From NCBI RefSeq assembly GCF_004798865.1, contig NW_025336087.1, positions 9,088,263 to 9,152,262 on the forward strand: DNA of 64,000 nucleotides, in the 5' to 3' direction. Position numbers and translations under genes: made by a program. Positions 29,901 through 44,900 of the stretch are shown here, one piece after another; within the stretch, counting starts at the first letter, position 1; every line of letters begins with the position of its first letter. The DNA comes from Varanus komodoensis (lineage: Eukaryota; Chordata; Lepidosauria; Squamata; Varanidae). Below the pieces are notes generated by a model. It saw nothing but the letters and a program-made list of their open reading frames with translations, searched no databases and had not been told where the DNA came from.

Positions 29901-32900
29901 GACAAATGCTATAGCTGCCCCTATTTTGTGGGGGAAATACAGCTAAAATACATTAGAACTAAAAGAAAATCATACAGTTAAAATAATGCTATAATATAAC
30001 ACATCCATGCATTCCACAACTGGGACCATTAGATACATGCCAAATCATTTGCTGTTTCAAGAAGCTCTGTCCCCCTTCCAAAAATGACTGTCATGGAGGT
30101 TCAAAACCCATCCAGTTTATTAGCACATACTCAATAAATGGTTCCCAAATATCTTCAAAATTATTCTTTTATATATATAGCCTTTTATCTTTTTATTATC
30201 ACAAGTTAATCTATCATTAGCCATATTCCAAACTTTACTGTACCAATCACCCAATTGATAATTACGTTTTACTTTTCAATTCTTTACTATAATTAATCTG
30301 TTTTTAATATATTTTTATTAATACTTTAATATTTCATCTCAGTTGTTCTCTATCAAATATTGACTATAATGCAATTTCAGGATTTACTTCAATATTTAAA
30401 TTCTTTATTTTACTGCTTTAAAAACCTCTTTCCAAAATGTAATTATATATTCACATTCCTGCCACATATGGAAATATGTATCCACTCTCCAACGACCTCT
30501 CCAACATAACATAGAATATTTGCTATCTGATTTTTTACTGGAGTTAAGTACTATTTCCATAATAGTTTATAAATTTTTTTCTTTATTCTTACTGACATAC
30601 ATTTTAATATCCTCTTATCCCCCTTATTTTTCCTTACTAGTATTCCTTCTTAAATCTGTTTTCCATGTTGCTTTAAGAGAATCATATTGATACTTGTCTT
30701 TTAATATCCTATGAATTTTACTTAGTATTCCTTTCATCTGTGTATTGTCTTGTTTTTCATTTTCTACTATCTTCAAATTACTAGTCTTGTTTCTTAAATA
30801 ATACTTAATGCTTAGCTTAATGATAGTTTATAAAGCACCCATATTCTCACTTGTAATACAGGCAGCAAGTAAGGAACCGAGTTCCTTTCTTGAGAAAATG
30901 GAAATTCATCTTTAAGTTGAATTTGTATGAGTGGGATTACATACTGTCTGCCCTTCACATTAAAGTGGAAAAATCATGAATATCTCTACCCCCTTGCCCA
31001 AACTCACCACTGCTGCCTCTGCATCAAGGAAATACTGGGGAAATTTCCCTCTCTGGACAGGTGGGGCAGGAAGGCCTCCAAAATGGGGGCCTTCCCCCTC
31101 GCCCTTTTCAATTCCTCTCTTTCTGTAGTAATGCTTTGGAGGCTCTCCTTCGCTTCCCGTTCACTTCGCGCCTCTCAGTAGTGGTGATGGTTTTCCACAT
31201 AATTTTTTTTTTTTAAATGGCTTTATGGCAATTTGTTTGTAAGCATCAGTTGTTTGTAAGTTGGACATTTGTAACTTTGGGGACCAGCTGTAGTTCTCTT
31301 TGAAAAAATCATTTAACAGGACCATTTTACATACAAAACCTTTATTTTTAGTACCAATAGTATGATATACACAGGTTTTTTTGGACTATAACTCTGGTTA
31401 TTTTAAATGTGCCCCTGTAAAATTGAAATTGGTAAAGTTCACATCAGGATTAAAAAAAATTCTGCATGTGAAACTGGTAGAAAAGGCATTAAAATAATTT
31501 AGGCCTAAGTACTCAGATTAAGTTCAGAGTTTGCTTCACATGCAAGAACTTTATCATATTTTAATGTCATAAACCTCAGTAAGATTAACAGGTCCATAGC
31601 AATAAATTGAGGAACAGATGCTGTCATGCCCTAATCTTCATAACAAGAAACCATTTGCACCCAACCTGAAGAAGTAAACCTAACCTCCAGTATTCTGAAC
31701 TGAAGTAGTAAATCAGACTGTACTGATGCCATTTTTAATAGTATTTTTATCCTGTGTATTGCATTCACTGAAAGTTAAAAAACAAGAACACTCTAGCATA
31801 TCAAGAAATAACTTCTGTCCCAGTTCACTCAGTGGTTGTTTGCTTGCTGCAGATTTTTTTAATTATTTAAGGAAACTTCTAAATATATGATGCTTCCACT
31901 CCCTGTCTGAAATGATAAGCCTGTTCTACAGTGTCATGACCTTTCCACCTCAGTCTGCTTCATGAATAGAGTGAGTTAATTTTAATACTATGTTTTTAGG
32001 CTCCACCTAAAATACTGCAGTCATAGCAGAGTTACTGCACTCAATCTGCTTTCTATCCCATTTTGGCATGTCAGAAACCCCAGAACTAGAAAAATTCCCA
32101 ATAAGTGTATATTCCAAAGCCAGTAAAGCCCCAAATCATACGAGGAGTCACAATAGACTGGAAAGCAGACTGCTTCTGTACCAGCCTGACATTTATTAAG
32201 AGCTTTAACAGAGGCAACAATGAGCCCTGAAGCACAATCTGTTAGGACCTAGAGGGACTCTTCAAGATCTACATCCAGGCTTTGAAAGGAAAAGGAAAGC
32301 CCATCTTGTCACTTCTTTAAAGGTATTTTACATCATTTTTAGGGAAGATTTTGGTTAGAAGTTGTTTTCATAGATCCACTGGGGATATTTTGATTATTCT
32401 TACCTTCTGCTGTTTTTATTTTTCCCCTATGGCATCTTTTTTCTTGCTTCACTGTTTTAATTTATTACCCTTCGCTGCCCTGAAGTCTTTTTGAAGTCTA
32501 ACTCAGCATCCTTTTTCTCTTCTGAGAAACTGATGGATGCCAAGGATTCGATCCTATGGTCTGCATGCATAAGAAATGCAGGATTGTGAGTTCAGAGCCC
32601 TCTATCTATGCTATGTCCTGCTGGCAAAAGGAGAAGTGGGTTTGCCTTTGTTCTTCCACTTAAAAAAGATAAACCCCACCTTGTTAAGCTTCTGAGTCCA
32701 TCTAGCTGATATCTTTCAGAGGGCAGGGAGGGGAGGACAATTGCCATACCTCACTGTGTATCTCAGCCTTTACCCTCTACCATCATGGCCCCTTTTCTCC
32801 AATTCCATTGATGGTAAGAAAAGCTTTCCATGGTGGGTGCAATGGGGTGGAGGAGGAGAAAGGGAAGATCCACAATCAAATCTTTCCTCTGCTCCTTGCT

Positions 32901-35900
32901 CTGTCGATTGGAACAGCAGAGCAGAGCTGATCCTAAGCATCCTGTAGTGCTCCAGGAACTGTCTATGGGTCATAGGATTGCTCTCTGAGAATATTAGCCT
33001 ATTTTAGCCTATCATCTAATTATCCAGCAGCTGTTAAAGAAACTGTGATCACTTTTTAATATTTTGAGCAATAGACTGATTCACTTTTCAAGTGAGCAAA
33101 GATTGCAAAGATTATGCCTTTAATGTTTGTTTTATCTTTTGTTTTGGCCTTTATTCACAAAATCTTTGAATCTTGGAGGTTTGAATGAATATCACGATGT
33201 CAAATTTATCAATGGAATGTGATACCACTTTAAAAAACATAGATCTGCATTGCACTGTAGTGAAAGTTCTAAACTTTAAAATAATGTCCTGTATCATATT
33301 CTGTATTTGGAGTAAATATATTAAACTTTAGTTATCCTAAATTTGTTCTTGTGTTTGAAAGACCAAAAAAGAAAGAAGGAAAGCAGAAATATGATGAGAT
33401 TATTCTTTTACTTAAAATATTTTTCTAGAAAGGTGTACTCATCCTATTTCTGTCAACATAACTGCCCATTGAGTATGTTGACAGTGATAAATATACCTCT
33501 TTTCCTTAGCCATATGCACATTTTCATGCAATTTAGGTGCACATTATGTCAGGCTGCATGTTTGGTTACACTAAGAGACCACATGTATGTCACTGAGAAT
33601 TTTGAGTCACGATGGATGTTGCCCTTTGTGTGCATGATTTTTTTTCTTGCATGATATGCAATGTATATGTCTGTACCGACTCTATGTATAACATGTCCTG
33701 TGGTTTATGCATGCTGCACTAATCTCTGTTATCTGTCCCCTCTTTATTCAGAGCATGCTGTCTAGGTCCTTTAATTCCAGTTATGCTCCAGTTAGCAGCT
33801 TTCACTATGGCAGCTCTAGGGATCTGCATGGCAGCCAAGGCAATGTTGCCTTGAGTATTGCAGACAGAAGAAGTTCTGGTGTTCACATTGTTCGTGTGAG
33901 TACATGCATACAAAGATGATTGTTAGTTAAAAAAAAAATGGAAAGGGCATGTGATTTGTCTTTACACTTGTGTACTCTTGTAATTGTGTAATTCTATATT
34001 GTGGCTGATTCTACCTGTTATTGTAACGTAGTTCAATAATGGCAATTATTGAAACGTTTTCCCTTTGATAGTTCTGAGTTTTATGCTAAAGCATCAGAGG
34101 TGGCCAGTTCTGAAAGCAGAACATAAAGTATCATCTATATTTTAAAAGAGTAATTCTGTCTGTCTTACTCATGAGTCAGCTGATAGCCATATAAATATAA
34201 AGAAGAAATCTATCCCTAGATTAAGTTGGCAGGTGACTTTAGGTATTTTCCTCAGTTATGTAAACTATACCTTGAATTGAGCAATGCAGTTCTTGCTTCT
34301 TATCCTTCAAACATATCTGTCATTGGTCTAACTTGGTTGTATAATATAAGTTAAAATATAATAATATATATAATAAGTTAAATAAATTGGAGTAGTGATT
34401 TTTATATTTTTCCATTGGCTCACACTGATGTTTTAGCATCTTTAACACTACACCCCTTGTTATGTTTTTTCCTCTTACTTTAAATTTTGCAATTTGACCA
34501 GAAATCCTTTTAACAAGTGAAATTGATGGAATTATGTAAACAGCAATTTTAAACTGTTAATACATAGGTATTGGACAGGAACAGTATTCTTTCTGAGTTT
34601 CTTCTAACCCTAAATAATAATGGTATAACTCTTTGTAGTCGTAAATTAATTGTTTATTAGAGTGATCCATTTATCCCCCCTCATTTTTCTTGATTAATAT
34701 TAACTTGTCTCATATTCCTTTGTGTCCAGGGATACGCTATCTGTTGACAATATCCCTACCCCATTGATCAGACAAGAAGCCCTGACTTCTTTTTGATGCT
34801 TTCCTTCTAGTAGTTAGTCTGTTTCCAAGTCACAATGCTTCTCTGTGTACAACACTGTAAAATATGACCCTCTTAGCAAAAAACCCAGTTTACATCAGTC
34901 ATTTCTCACCTTAACAAGGCTTTGGCTCTTTGTATTGTCACACCTCACCCTTCTCATGTCTTTGCCACTAAGATTACTCACCTATCTTTATTCAAATCAT
35001 TCCTTCTTTCAAATACTTCTGCTGGCTCCTTGCCCACTTCTATATCCTGTTCAGCCATTTTGGCTGTATTCTCCTGTATCTTCAATATTTGCATTGTGAA
35101 CTTCACTTCTGGAAGTCCATCACTCAGCCAGTCAAAGCTGTGTTATTCAATTACATTTTTCTTTGCTTTTCACTGCTACCTCTTATGCCTCCCATGTGAC
35201 CTTTGACTTCATCCCAGAGTGAAATGAAGTATAAGGACATGTAATTGAACTGAAACAGTCTTCCTTTGTTCCCATTATCTTCATCTTTTTTTTCTTTTTC
35301 CATACCCTTTGTTGCATTGCATAATACAAGATTTACACTGTAAGTTTCTTGGAAGAGGAATGCATCTTTTTATTTTAGCTAATGGTGCATGTACACTGAT
35401 ACTGCATCATCATTGTCACTTGTGCTATAGAGTTCACTGTGGGTCTGTGTTGAGGCATTTTGGAATATGTTTGCAGTGCAGTAAGAATGACTGCCCTGTC
35501 CCCCTCTGCCTTTCAATTTATGGGGGGAAGTAAGTAAAAGACATTATGCTCAGTTTGTATTCATACAAATAGTTAGCTTACTTTAGTTTACTTTAATCCT
35601 TTTAAAATATAGTAGTTTACTTTAATCCTTTTAAAACATAGGAAGCAGCATTGGGTAAACAACGTGAACCAAAAAGGAGGTTAAATCTAGCAAAATGAAG
35701 TTAATAAAGGTTATTGTATCATATTTGCACATTCATAAACAGGAACTGTTTTGTGAATAGATTTATTATGTAATCCTGGATCTTTCCAAAGTTTCAGTAT
35801 TTTGCAAAAGCCAGGGTTATAATATTTATAGCCATCTTGGGATAATTCAGTTATATTATTTAATATACCTAAGCAATGTGTGTGACATTCTTCTTTGTGG

Positions 35901-38900
35901 TCTTTGTACATCACACGTATGGGCTTTGCACCTGCCTGGAAGGGTCTGTTATAGCTAAGTGTTCATTTGGGTGGAAGCCTGTCCCCTTCCTAACTGGGGA
36001 TGGAGACATTCAATTCTCATTTCTTCCATTCAGCCTCTCAACAGCCCCCAGGGTCTACATGAAATGCATGGTGGTGATCAGCAGACGTCTTTGGCTCTAG
36101 GAATACCTTGATGACTGGCTGCTGGTGGCCCTATCTAGGACAGAATTGCAACATTCGGTCTACGCCACCTGCTAACTACTACAAACACTGGGACTATGCT
36201 TAAATCATGACAAATCTGTTCTTTCCCCTTTCCAGCCCACACTTTTCATAGGGTCTCACCTTGACTTGACTTCAGTGAAAGCTCCCCTCCCAGAATCCAG
36301 AGCAGCAGTGCTGTGCAACCTAGCAGCTGACCTCAGTGCAAGCGAGTACACCATGACTCATGATAATCAGAAACACCTCGGCCTCTGGCTGCCACAGTAG
36401 TGGTGGTCCACTTTGCCAGACTGCAGATGAGACCTCTATAGCTGTGAATGGTCCACAGCTACCATGCAGAAGACAAACCCCACAGCACCTTCCTGAACAT
36501 CCTGCCCTCTGTTCAGAACAGCTTACTGTGGTGGACCACCCCACACAATCTTGCAGCAGGCATCAGCTTCCTTCCCCCAGAGCCTATGATTTCTGTCACT
36601 ATAGATGTCTCCAACACAGGCTGTGCAGCACACAGCGGCAACCTGCAAACCCAGGGGATCACCGAGAAGCCAGCCACCATTACATTTTCCTATTGATGCT
36701 GGCTGTCCACAAGGCATTAATCTCCTTCCAGACCTCCCTGTGCAGTCAGCACATAGCGAGTGCTACAAAGAATAGTACCATAATGTATAATATCAACAAG
36801 CAGGGAAGCACATGGTACATACCGTTCACTAAACCTGTCATAACCATCTGGGACTGCTGCTTCATCAGAGACTTTATAATCACGGTGATCCACATGTCAG
36901 GCAAACAAAGTCCTGGCAGACACCCTCAGCTGTGAAAGTCTAGACCCAAATGAGTGGCAGCTGAAAGAGATGGTCCTCTGCAAGTGGGGGATGCCATTAG
37001 TGGATCTCTTTGCCACAGCCCACAAAACAACATGCTTCCCGTTCTGCTTCAGGGTGGGACAGGGAATTGGCTTCCTTGGTGATGCCTTCCTCCTCAAATG
37101 GAGTAGGACCCTGTTCCACATTTTTCCACCATTCCTGTGGATCGCTAGGCTGATCGCCAAAATCTAGAAGGATGGGACAGACCGCATCCTCATCTTTCAC
37201 TGGTGGCTGAGGCAACCATGGTTTGCCCAGCTTCTTCAGCTCTCTGAGGGGAACTTTACTTGCCTCCCAGACTCTCAGGAGCTAGCCTCACAAGACTGGG
37301 ACTGAGTCTTTCATCCAGATGTTGCAACCCTGTGTCTCACAGGCTGGAAAATTGTCTTCTAGAATGAGACATCCATGACAGGGGGAGTGCCCCTACTACC
37401 CAAAGTATTATTTCTACTAGACACACCCACAGGGAGATCCTAATCAGCAAACTGGAATGCTTTCACAGCCTTCATGCATCAGGAAGGATTTGACCCACAA
37501 AGGTCCACCATTGAACATCCACCACTTCTGGGATGGCCTTAGCTCCTCCTTAATTCATGTATACCTCTTGTCATTCAGTATTCAAGGGGACATCTGTCTT
37601 CACACACACCCTGCCACACATATTCCTGAGGGGACTCCACAACACTGCTTCTTCCACTCAACCCTACATAGCCTGTTGTGGAGGTTGTGTTATAGACCTT
37701 CACCAGGAAACCCTTTGAACACTTGGCTGCAACCAGTCTATGCTTCCTGTCCTGGAAGGTGGCCTCTCTAGTGACCATCACATTGGCCTGCCACACCAGT
37801 GAGCTCTGTGCCCTCCGGGTAGACCCACCATACCTAAACTTCCACAGGAACAAGGCAGTTCTTTGTCTGGACCCAATCTTGTGGTCCCAGGTCATCTCAC
37901 TCTTCCACCCCAATCAGGACATCATTCCCTGACTTCTTCACCACATCCAGCCCAATAGAATATACCCTGCACCCACTCAGTGTCAGGAAAGCCCTTGCCT
38001 TCTGCAAATCCAGAATTGAGATGTTCCACCACTTGCCAAGACTGTTCATATGCTATGACAACCAGAAGAAAGCCGATCCTCTCCCCTCACAGAGACTATC
38101 CAAATGGATATCCAACACCATCAGTTTGGCATACAAGATGGCAGGCCTTCACCTCCCTACACGACCAAAGGCCACCCACTCCCCATGAGCATTGGCTACA
38201 TCCATGGCCCTCCTTACCAGGATTCCCCTGCAAGACGTCTGAAAAGTGGCCATGTGGTCCATGCCCTCAACATTCATCAGACACTACTGGCTGAACATCC
38301 GTGTAAGGGCAGACTGCTCTTTTAGCAGGGCAGTCCTTTCCTCCATTCTACAGTGACAACAGCATCCCATATGTATGATGCATACAATCCATGAAGAAAA
38401 AAGGCAGGTTGCTCATCTGTAATTGTCATTCTTTGAGTGGTTATCTGTGCATTCACACAAGCCACCCTCTGGCCCCACTTGCTGCCATTCTTCCAACATT
38501 TGCCTCCTTACTTTCCATGGATACTTGGGGCTGGACTGGATCAGGGTCTTTTTTGCCTTCCCTCAGTCCTGAGATCCATGGCAGTCTACTTAGGAAATGA
38601 GGGGATAGGTGGTAGCCTCTCCCCACACTTCCTGGGAATAGGAAGGGGAGGGGCTTCTGCCAAAATGAGGCTTGGGCTATAGAAGTTTCCTGACAATAGG
38701 CTCTGCACAGGTGCAAAGTCATATGTATGAATGCACAGGTGACCATTTGAAGAACAACAGGTAAAGGTAAGCACTATGCTTTCATGAACAAAATCAGTAA
38801 TTCTGGTATGTGTTACTTTGCAGTAGAAATGTTTATGTATTTTTGTTTATCATTTTGTAGCATCCCCAAACATCCACACCGGTAGATCAATGTCAAGAGG

Positions 38901-41900
38901 ATATATTCATTTCAGGACAGCAGAACTATTCACCTGCCACACTTAGTCTCAAGGAAGTTGCTTCAGAAAGCATTAAAAAAATTCCTGTACAGGTAATAAG
39001 TTAGTTCCTTAACAATCTATAAATACGTGATTTGGATGCAAAGATCTGATTGAACATTATGTTAAACATTATGTTTAGTGTTGTGTGCAGACTCTTCAAG
39101 GTCACATGATTCTCCCTCTCCTTTGGTACAACTTGGCAGAGATGGGAAAATGTATGCCTGTTTTCAATTAACTGTATATGTTCATACCTGAAATTGATTA
39201 TCTGTACTGCTTTAACTTTAAATTGTGGTTTAAAGTTGGTTTGGTTCCTTAGACCATTGGTAATAGTGATCACAGTTGCCTGTGTCCAGATACAATAGTA
39301 TTGGCAGTTAGCTTAAACATGGAAATGTCTCTTCCAACATCTTTGCAGTTGCTCCTAGAAGAGAAGAGAGGAACTCATGAGTCCAAACTAGTCTAGATAA
39401 CTATACTTTAGTGTTGCTTCCAAACAAGATGGTTGTTTAAGTGCAAGTGCTACACATAAAAAGAACAACTTTTTACATAGCTAAATGTAAGTCTGAATTA
39501 GCTGCTTCACTCAAGATAATTCCATGCATTTGTAGTGACTAAATTAATGTTAAATATCAGTAAATTTAGTTAAGCATAAAGGGCACATTTTAAAATACAG
39601 AACATGATCCACTGTTATTCAGTGCAATTCTATGCATATCTCAGAATTAAGACCCACTGAAGTGAAGTTTTTATACAATCACAGCTTCAATTAATGTTTT
39701 GCTTTATTGGGAAGGCCCAACTACAGTGTTTGTTCAGTTATCCAAACTTGCTAACTTCCACAAAATAGAGAAGGTAATAATTCAAGTAATGTATTAAAGC
39801 AACAGGTTGAAATCAGTGGGAATGAATTTAGTCTGCTCTTTCATGCTGGCTCCAATCCAGCATGCCTTAAGCACTATTACATTTTGTTCATACTTATGAA
39901 GAAGGGAAAAGTTATTGTGTCCTTCTTAATTAAAATAACAATTGTAGATATTCACTGAACTTGCTGAAGGTTGTTTATGGCTATTGTCTACTAATTTTAA
40001 AACGTAATGATCAATGAATGAAGAAGCTGGGAATATACATGGACATCCGTGTACTTACAGAAGTATCTTAGAACATGACTCAACCTCTTACATTAAATCT
40101 TTCTAAAACTTCCTACTCTCCCCCATTGCTTTTATTTGCATTTATTGACACCCATTTTCATCATCTACCTGGTTAACTACATAGATCAGAGTGTTTTGGT
40201 TTATTCTTTGCTATATTCAGTTTTGTAGAATATAATCTTTCATTATCTGAGCACTGCTACACTTTTTCTGGATATGAATTATCCCTGGTGGAAATAACAT
40301 TGCAATACATTGGGAAATTCTCAGTCCTTCTGCAGTGACTGATTAAAAACTGTAAAATCTATGAACATTTTCACCAGAATTCTCAGCTGAAATGAATTAA
40401 TTTAACCCTTTATGAGGCTATCTAGTCTGTAGTAGGCAGAAATGGGAAAATATGTATTGTTCCAGTTTGTTTTCTTTTACAGAATACAGTGTACATATTG
40501 TAAATCAACATACCTTGTAAATATTACTGAACTATTAACTGAGCAAAAAACATAAAAAAGTTGAAAAAGACAAATTATATTCTTGGGTTGCTTAAAGATG
40601 TTTCACTTACTCAGGTACCTTTGACGAATGGGCAGATGTGCCAACCTCCAAGACCTCAAGCAAATTATAGTCAAGTCCATCATACTGCACCTCTTACATC
40701 TGTAGCAAGACATCCTTCCCGAGAACAACTGATTGATTATTTGATGCTTAAAGTTGCCCATCAGCCTCCCTATAGTCAGTCCCAAGGTCCATCCAGGCAG
40801 TGCCATGAGCTCACAAAGCAGGAGGTAAGGGTCAAAATTATGTCTCTGAAACAAGCTCTCAGATTGTTGTTAAAATACACTGCCAGCTTTTAGTGCTGAT
40901 ATCTTAACTCAATATATATCCCACCTTTTTGCCAGACAAGTGGTGAAGTTGGGTAACAATGGTGAAATACAAATAAAAACAAACTCCCTCAATTAAAAAC
41001 ATAATTAAAATAAACAACCAAAATATCACCCACCAAATTAAATCCTCCTTCCACAGCAACCCAACTTTTGCTTAAAGGGGTTGCTTAAATGAAACCTTTC
41101 TACCTACTTTTGGAATGACAGCAGAGTGCAAACTAACCTAACTGGCCTCAACAGGAAGCTACAGAGCCTGGTTGTGCCCACTGAGAAGGCTTCCTTGCAT
41201 TTTCACTAAACTTGCCTCTGACAGTGGCTGGAATGAGAGAAGCTCCCCCCTACACGCACACTATCACCATCACAAAGATCTTAAAACCTGGTAGGCACAT
41301 ACAGAAAATATGATCTTCCAAATAGCCTTGCTTCAACCTTATCGGGTTTTATGGGTCATAACTGACTCTTAGAATTTTGCCTGGAAACAGAGCAGTAGCC
41401 AGTGAAGTTGTGGTAATGAGGAAGTCACCCACTCCACATAACTGGCCCTGGCCAAAGGTCTGACTGTGGTATTCTAAACTTGCTGGCATTTCCATACAAT
41501 TTTCAAAGGCACCTCCACATAAATCTTGTCACATTAGCTCAATAGGCACAGTTTTCCAAGTACCACAAGGGTGTACTTTGCTATATGTTTTACTGTGGGC
41601 CTTTTGTCTGTCAGGCCCAAATGAAAGTGGCTTGTGGTCTTTCTACAGCTGTTACAGTCCATGCAGTCATAGAAGTTATTCGGGAATTCTACCAAGAGTA
41701 TACTGCACTTGACGATTTTAAAGCATCAATAAATTACCCCCCAAAGCAAATAAATTTTAAAATAATTAATTTTATGAGTGACTTATAAGCTACTTATTTT
41801 CTCAAGACTTGGGCTATATTACATATTCACTTTTCTGTGTTCTGTTCATATTTTAGATTCGAGTAAGAATTGAAAAGGATCCAGAGCTTGGATTTAGTAT

Positions 41901-44900
41901 ATCAGGAGGAATTGGTGGTAGAGGAAACCCCTTCAGACCTGATGATGATGTGAGCATTTAAGACAAGCATATATTAAATATACCTTTATATTTTTCTTTT
42001 CTGAACCTCTGATACACTGGTCCCGCAATACTATGTTGTGGTGTATTCTTATGTGTAGTAAACATTAACCTTGTTCAAGGTGCTATAAGGAACTATATGG
42101 ACATTTTCCCCCACCTCCCCCTGCATTCCACTTTTCCGGCTGACACTTAATATTCCACATCTGCTGTGATTTTCCATCTTCATTTGGCTGCTTTGAGATG
42201 GAGTTGCTTACCTCCCAAAGGTTTTATCCATTTTGCATTTCTCAAGGTTCCCTTGAACATACTCAGACCTTCTTTTTGTTTCTCATTTCCATTTTCAATT
42301 TTACCTCCATTAAAAAAGTGAATTTCCACAAGATGTCAGCATATACCAATATATCATCCTGTTGAAAGTGGAGGAAGCAAATCACATACTATGTCTGTTT
42401 CCTGCTCGGGCAACAGTATCTTTTGATGTAGCAAGTACCACCTTTTATTATGCTTTTGTGTCACCAATTGGTGTGACAAGAGCTTTTCAGAGTTTGCTTC
42501 ATTATGTCTGGTACAAGATGAAGTCATATAGCATGCATCTTTGCATTATATTCTTTCAGCCTTACACACTCTTGATATTCAAATATTTAAAAGGTTGATA
42601 GAAGGCAGTGATGCTTTTTTATGATACCCTTCCTATCAGAATTAGAAAGAATAATAACCATCAGTTCCTACTGTGAAAGTAGTTCAACAATGCAGAATGT
42701 TGTCCAGAATCACTGGAAGATTTTAAGGAAGAGATTGGATTTGCTTCTCTCAGCTACAGTTTATAGCCTCAGTCTAAAGAAATTGTCTAATAGACGTACC
42801 ACTTCTACAGGAAATTAGCCAAGAATATTCATAAATCAGTTGATTCAATGCTGTCATCTATCCTTCACATACATTATTTACTGTTCTATCCTATAAGGCA
42901 CAAATCTTACAATCCTGTGTATAAGTCAAATTAGTTAAAGTATGATAACAGTATTTTGTCAGTTTTATTAACCCAATTGACTTGGAAGACTTTATGTAAA
43001 AGACTTATAAATGTTTTACTATTATAAATAAAACTGTTGCCTTTTCGATGTGACTTGGAAGTATTGAGTCCCCATATGCTTCTCCAGGTGAACAGATTTC
43101 ACAGGATGGTCTATTTCTGACTCTGTGCTAGGGAAGACATAACAGCCAAGTTATGCAGCACTTACAAGTATGCTGGGCTAGCAGAGGATAATAACATGCT
43201 GCTAAATAGTAGATAGGTTTAGCTTTCTCACACACGGAACCCATAAGGTCTGTTACATATGCAGGGAATGGCCAGCCTCCCAGTCCTGTGAGTCTTTTGA
43301 CCAGGTTTTAGCACCTCTACTCACCACACTTGCCATGGCAAGAATGAAACTACTCTTTGACAAATGTAGATTTACCCTTTGGTGAGTGGGATGAGTGGCC
43401 AGTGAATAGATAAAGCAAATACAAATTATATCAGAGCTGCTGTGGACATGCAATTAACTGGGGTTGGGAATCAGGACTGAATATGGGACCTAACATATCC
43501 TCCCTCTGCATATCTCTACTTCCCTGCACATTTCCCTCTCCCAGTAACTGGGCTCAGCATTATGCATGATAATCTACAACTGGATTTTAAAAAGCATTGA
43601 TATTCTCTGAACTTTCTCAGTCGCTGTGTTTATGGCATCACAGCCTCTAGGACTGTGGGTCTTTTCGTAGTTCCTAACCTCCAGTATAAAATGTTAGCGA
43701 TGGAAGTATTGATTTTCATAATACGAACTGTTTCTGTTGTTAACAGTGAATTCAGCATAAACATTTATGTATATTTTAAGCTCAGCTACAATTTCTTTTT
43801 CCTATTTACTTGAAGGGTATATTTGTAACCAGGGTACAGCCTGAAGGACCGGCATCTAAATTGCTGCAGCCAGGAGATAAAATTATTCAGGTAATATAAT
43901 TTGAAGAAATCTGCCAGTTATTTCTGTTGTGGTACTATTACTTTCTCTGCAGAATTGTTTCCCCTTCCAGCTAATTTCTTCTGTCACTTCTGCCCAGACT
44001 TTTCAGTTTGCACCATCAGTCAGTCTTTATCCTTATATCTCATTTGCTTTAGTGTTCTATCTGCTTGTTGACCACTTACTTCCAGCCCTGGCTTACACCT
44101 TCTATTTGAATCATCATTCATTCTCTGACTGCTCACTCTCATATATAGCAAATGGTATAGCAGCTGTGGAATACAGCATTTCATACTCACAAGTCTGAAT
44201 GTTCCCTCCTGTTCATCCAGTTTTTTCCTCTGTGTATAGAAAAATGATGTCTTAGGTTGCTTTCACATGGACATTTATTGTTCTATGTGCATGGAAAGTG
44301 ATGTTTTTCTATAGCAAAATATTCAAACATGTGAGGCTCCCACCTGCAGTCTGAAATTCAACAGTCCAGACACAGGTTTTCATATATTTACTGAGAGAAT
44401 TAGGCCTCTCTCTGATGGATAATTCTGAAGGTATCAAGATCATCTCCACTTTGAAGTTATTTATTGTTCTTCCTCAGTCACCTTTCTGGCCTGGTTAAAC
44501 AATATTTTCTACTGCAATGTACTTTACCAGTCCTCAGAATTGCTATTTTTTATGTCCTTCCAAGTCAAAATCCACTGTAATCTTATTTTCTGCTTTCCTT
44601 TCTGTCATACCTAACAAGATGATAACATCTTGTTTTTATCAACCTTTTCCATATGACTTAGGATTCCTATCTCATCTCATTAAAATATTTATTTACTGCC
44701 ATTCATTGAACTAAGATGGTGTACAGAACAAAGTATAAAATACACAGAATAAACATAAGAGCAGCATGTTTAGAAAGGGGATTTCAGAGATAAAAATGTT
44801 GCTTAGTGTCAAGATGGCCTCTCTTGGGATAGAATTCCACAAGTAGTGCCCCCATTGAGAAGACTGCCTGTCCCTGACCTGCCTTAGCACCTGCCTTAGC

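Larger units (their letters stand above)
26940..33751 (+). other. ERBIN: ERBIN intron, about 6.8 kb
   Basis: Long AT-rich intron between the large exon and the cassette exon. It holds a CR1 end (about 28815-28945, antisense), an L1 fragment (about 30030-30850, antisense), and a gtttgtaagttggacatttgtaactttggggacc stretch near 31240 that resembles a DNA-transposon terminus. The rest (26940-28800, 31300-33750) has no recognisable element or plausible coding frame. Confidence 0.7.

Noticed and set aside
34640-35530. Pyrimidine-rich stretch considered as a LINE or processed pseudogene
   Set aside because: Several frames are open but none reads as a known protein, and there is no poly(A) tail or flanking duplication.
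36360-36935. 191-codon open frame in ERBIN intron
   Set aside because: It lies in another frame across the DIRS-like fossil and has no independent protein signature.
41585-41788. 67-codon open frame with protein-like composition just before a PDZ exon
   Set aside because: No match to ERBIN or to a family I know, no splice sites that fit the ERBIN phase, and it adjoins a LINE fragment; probably chance.
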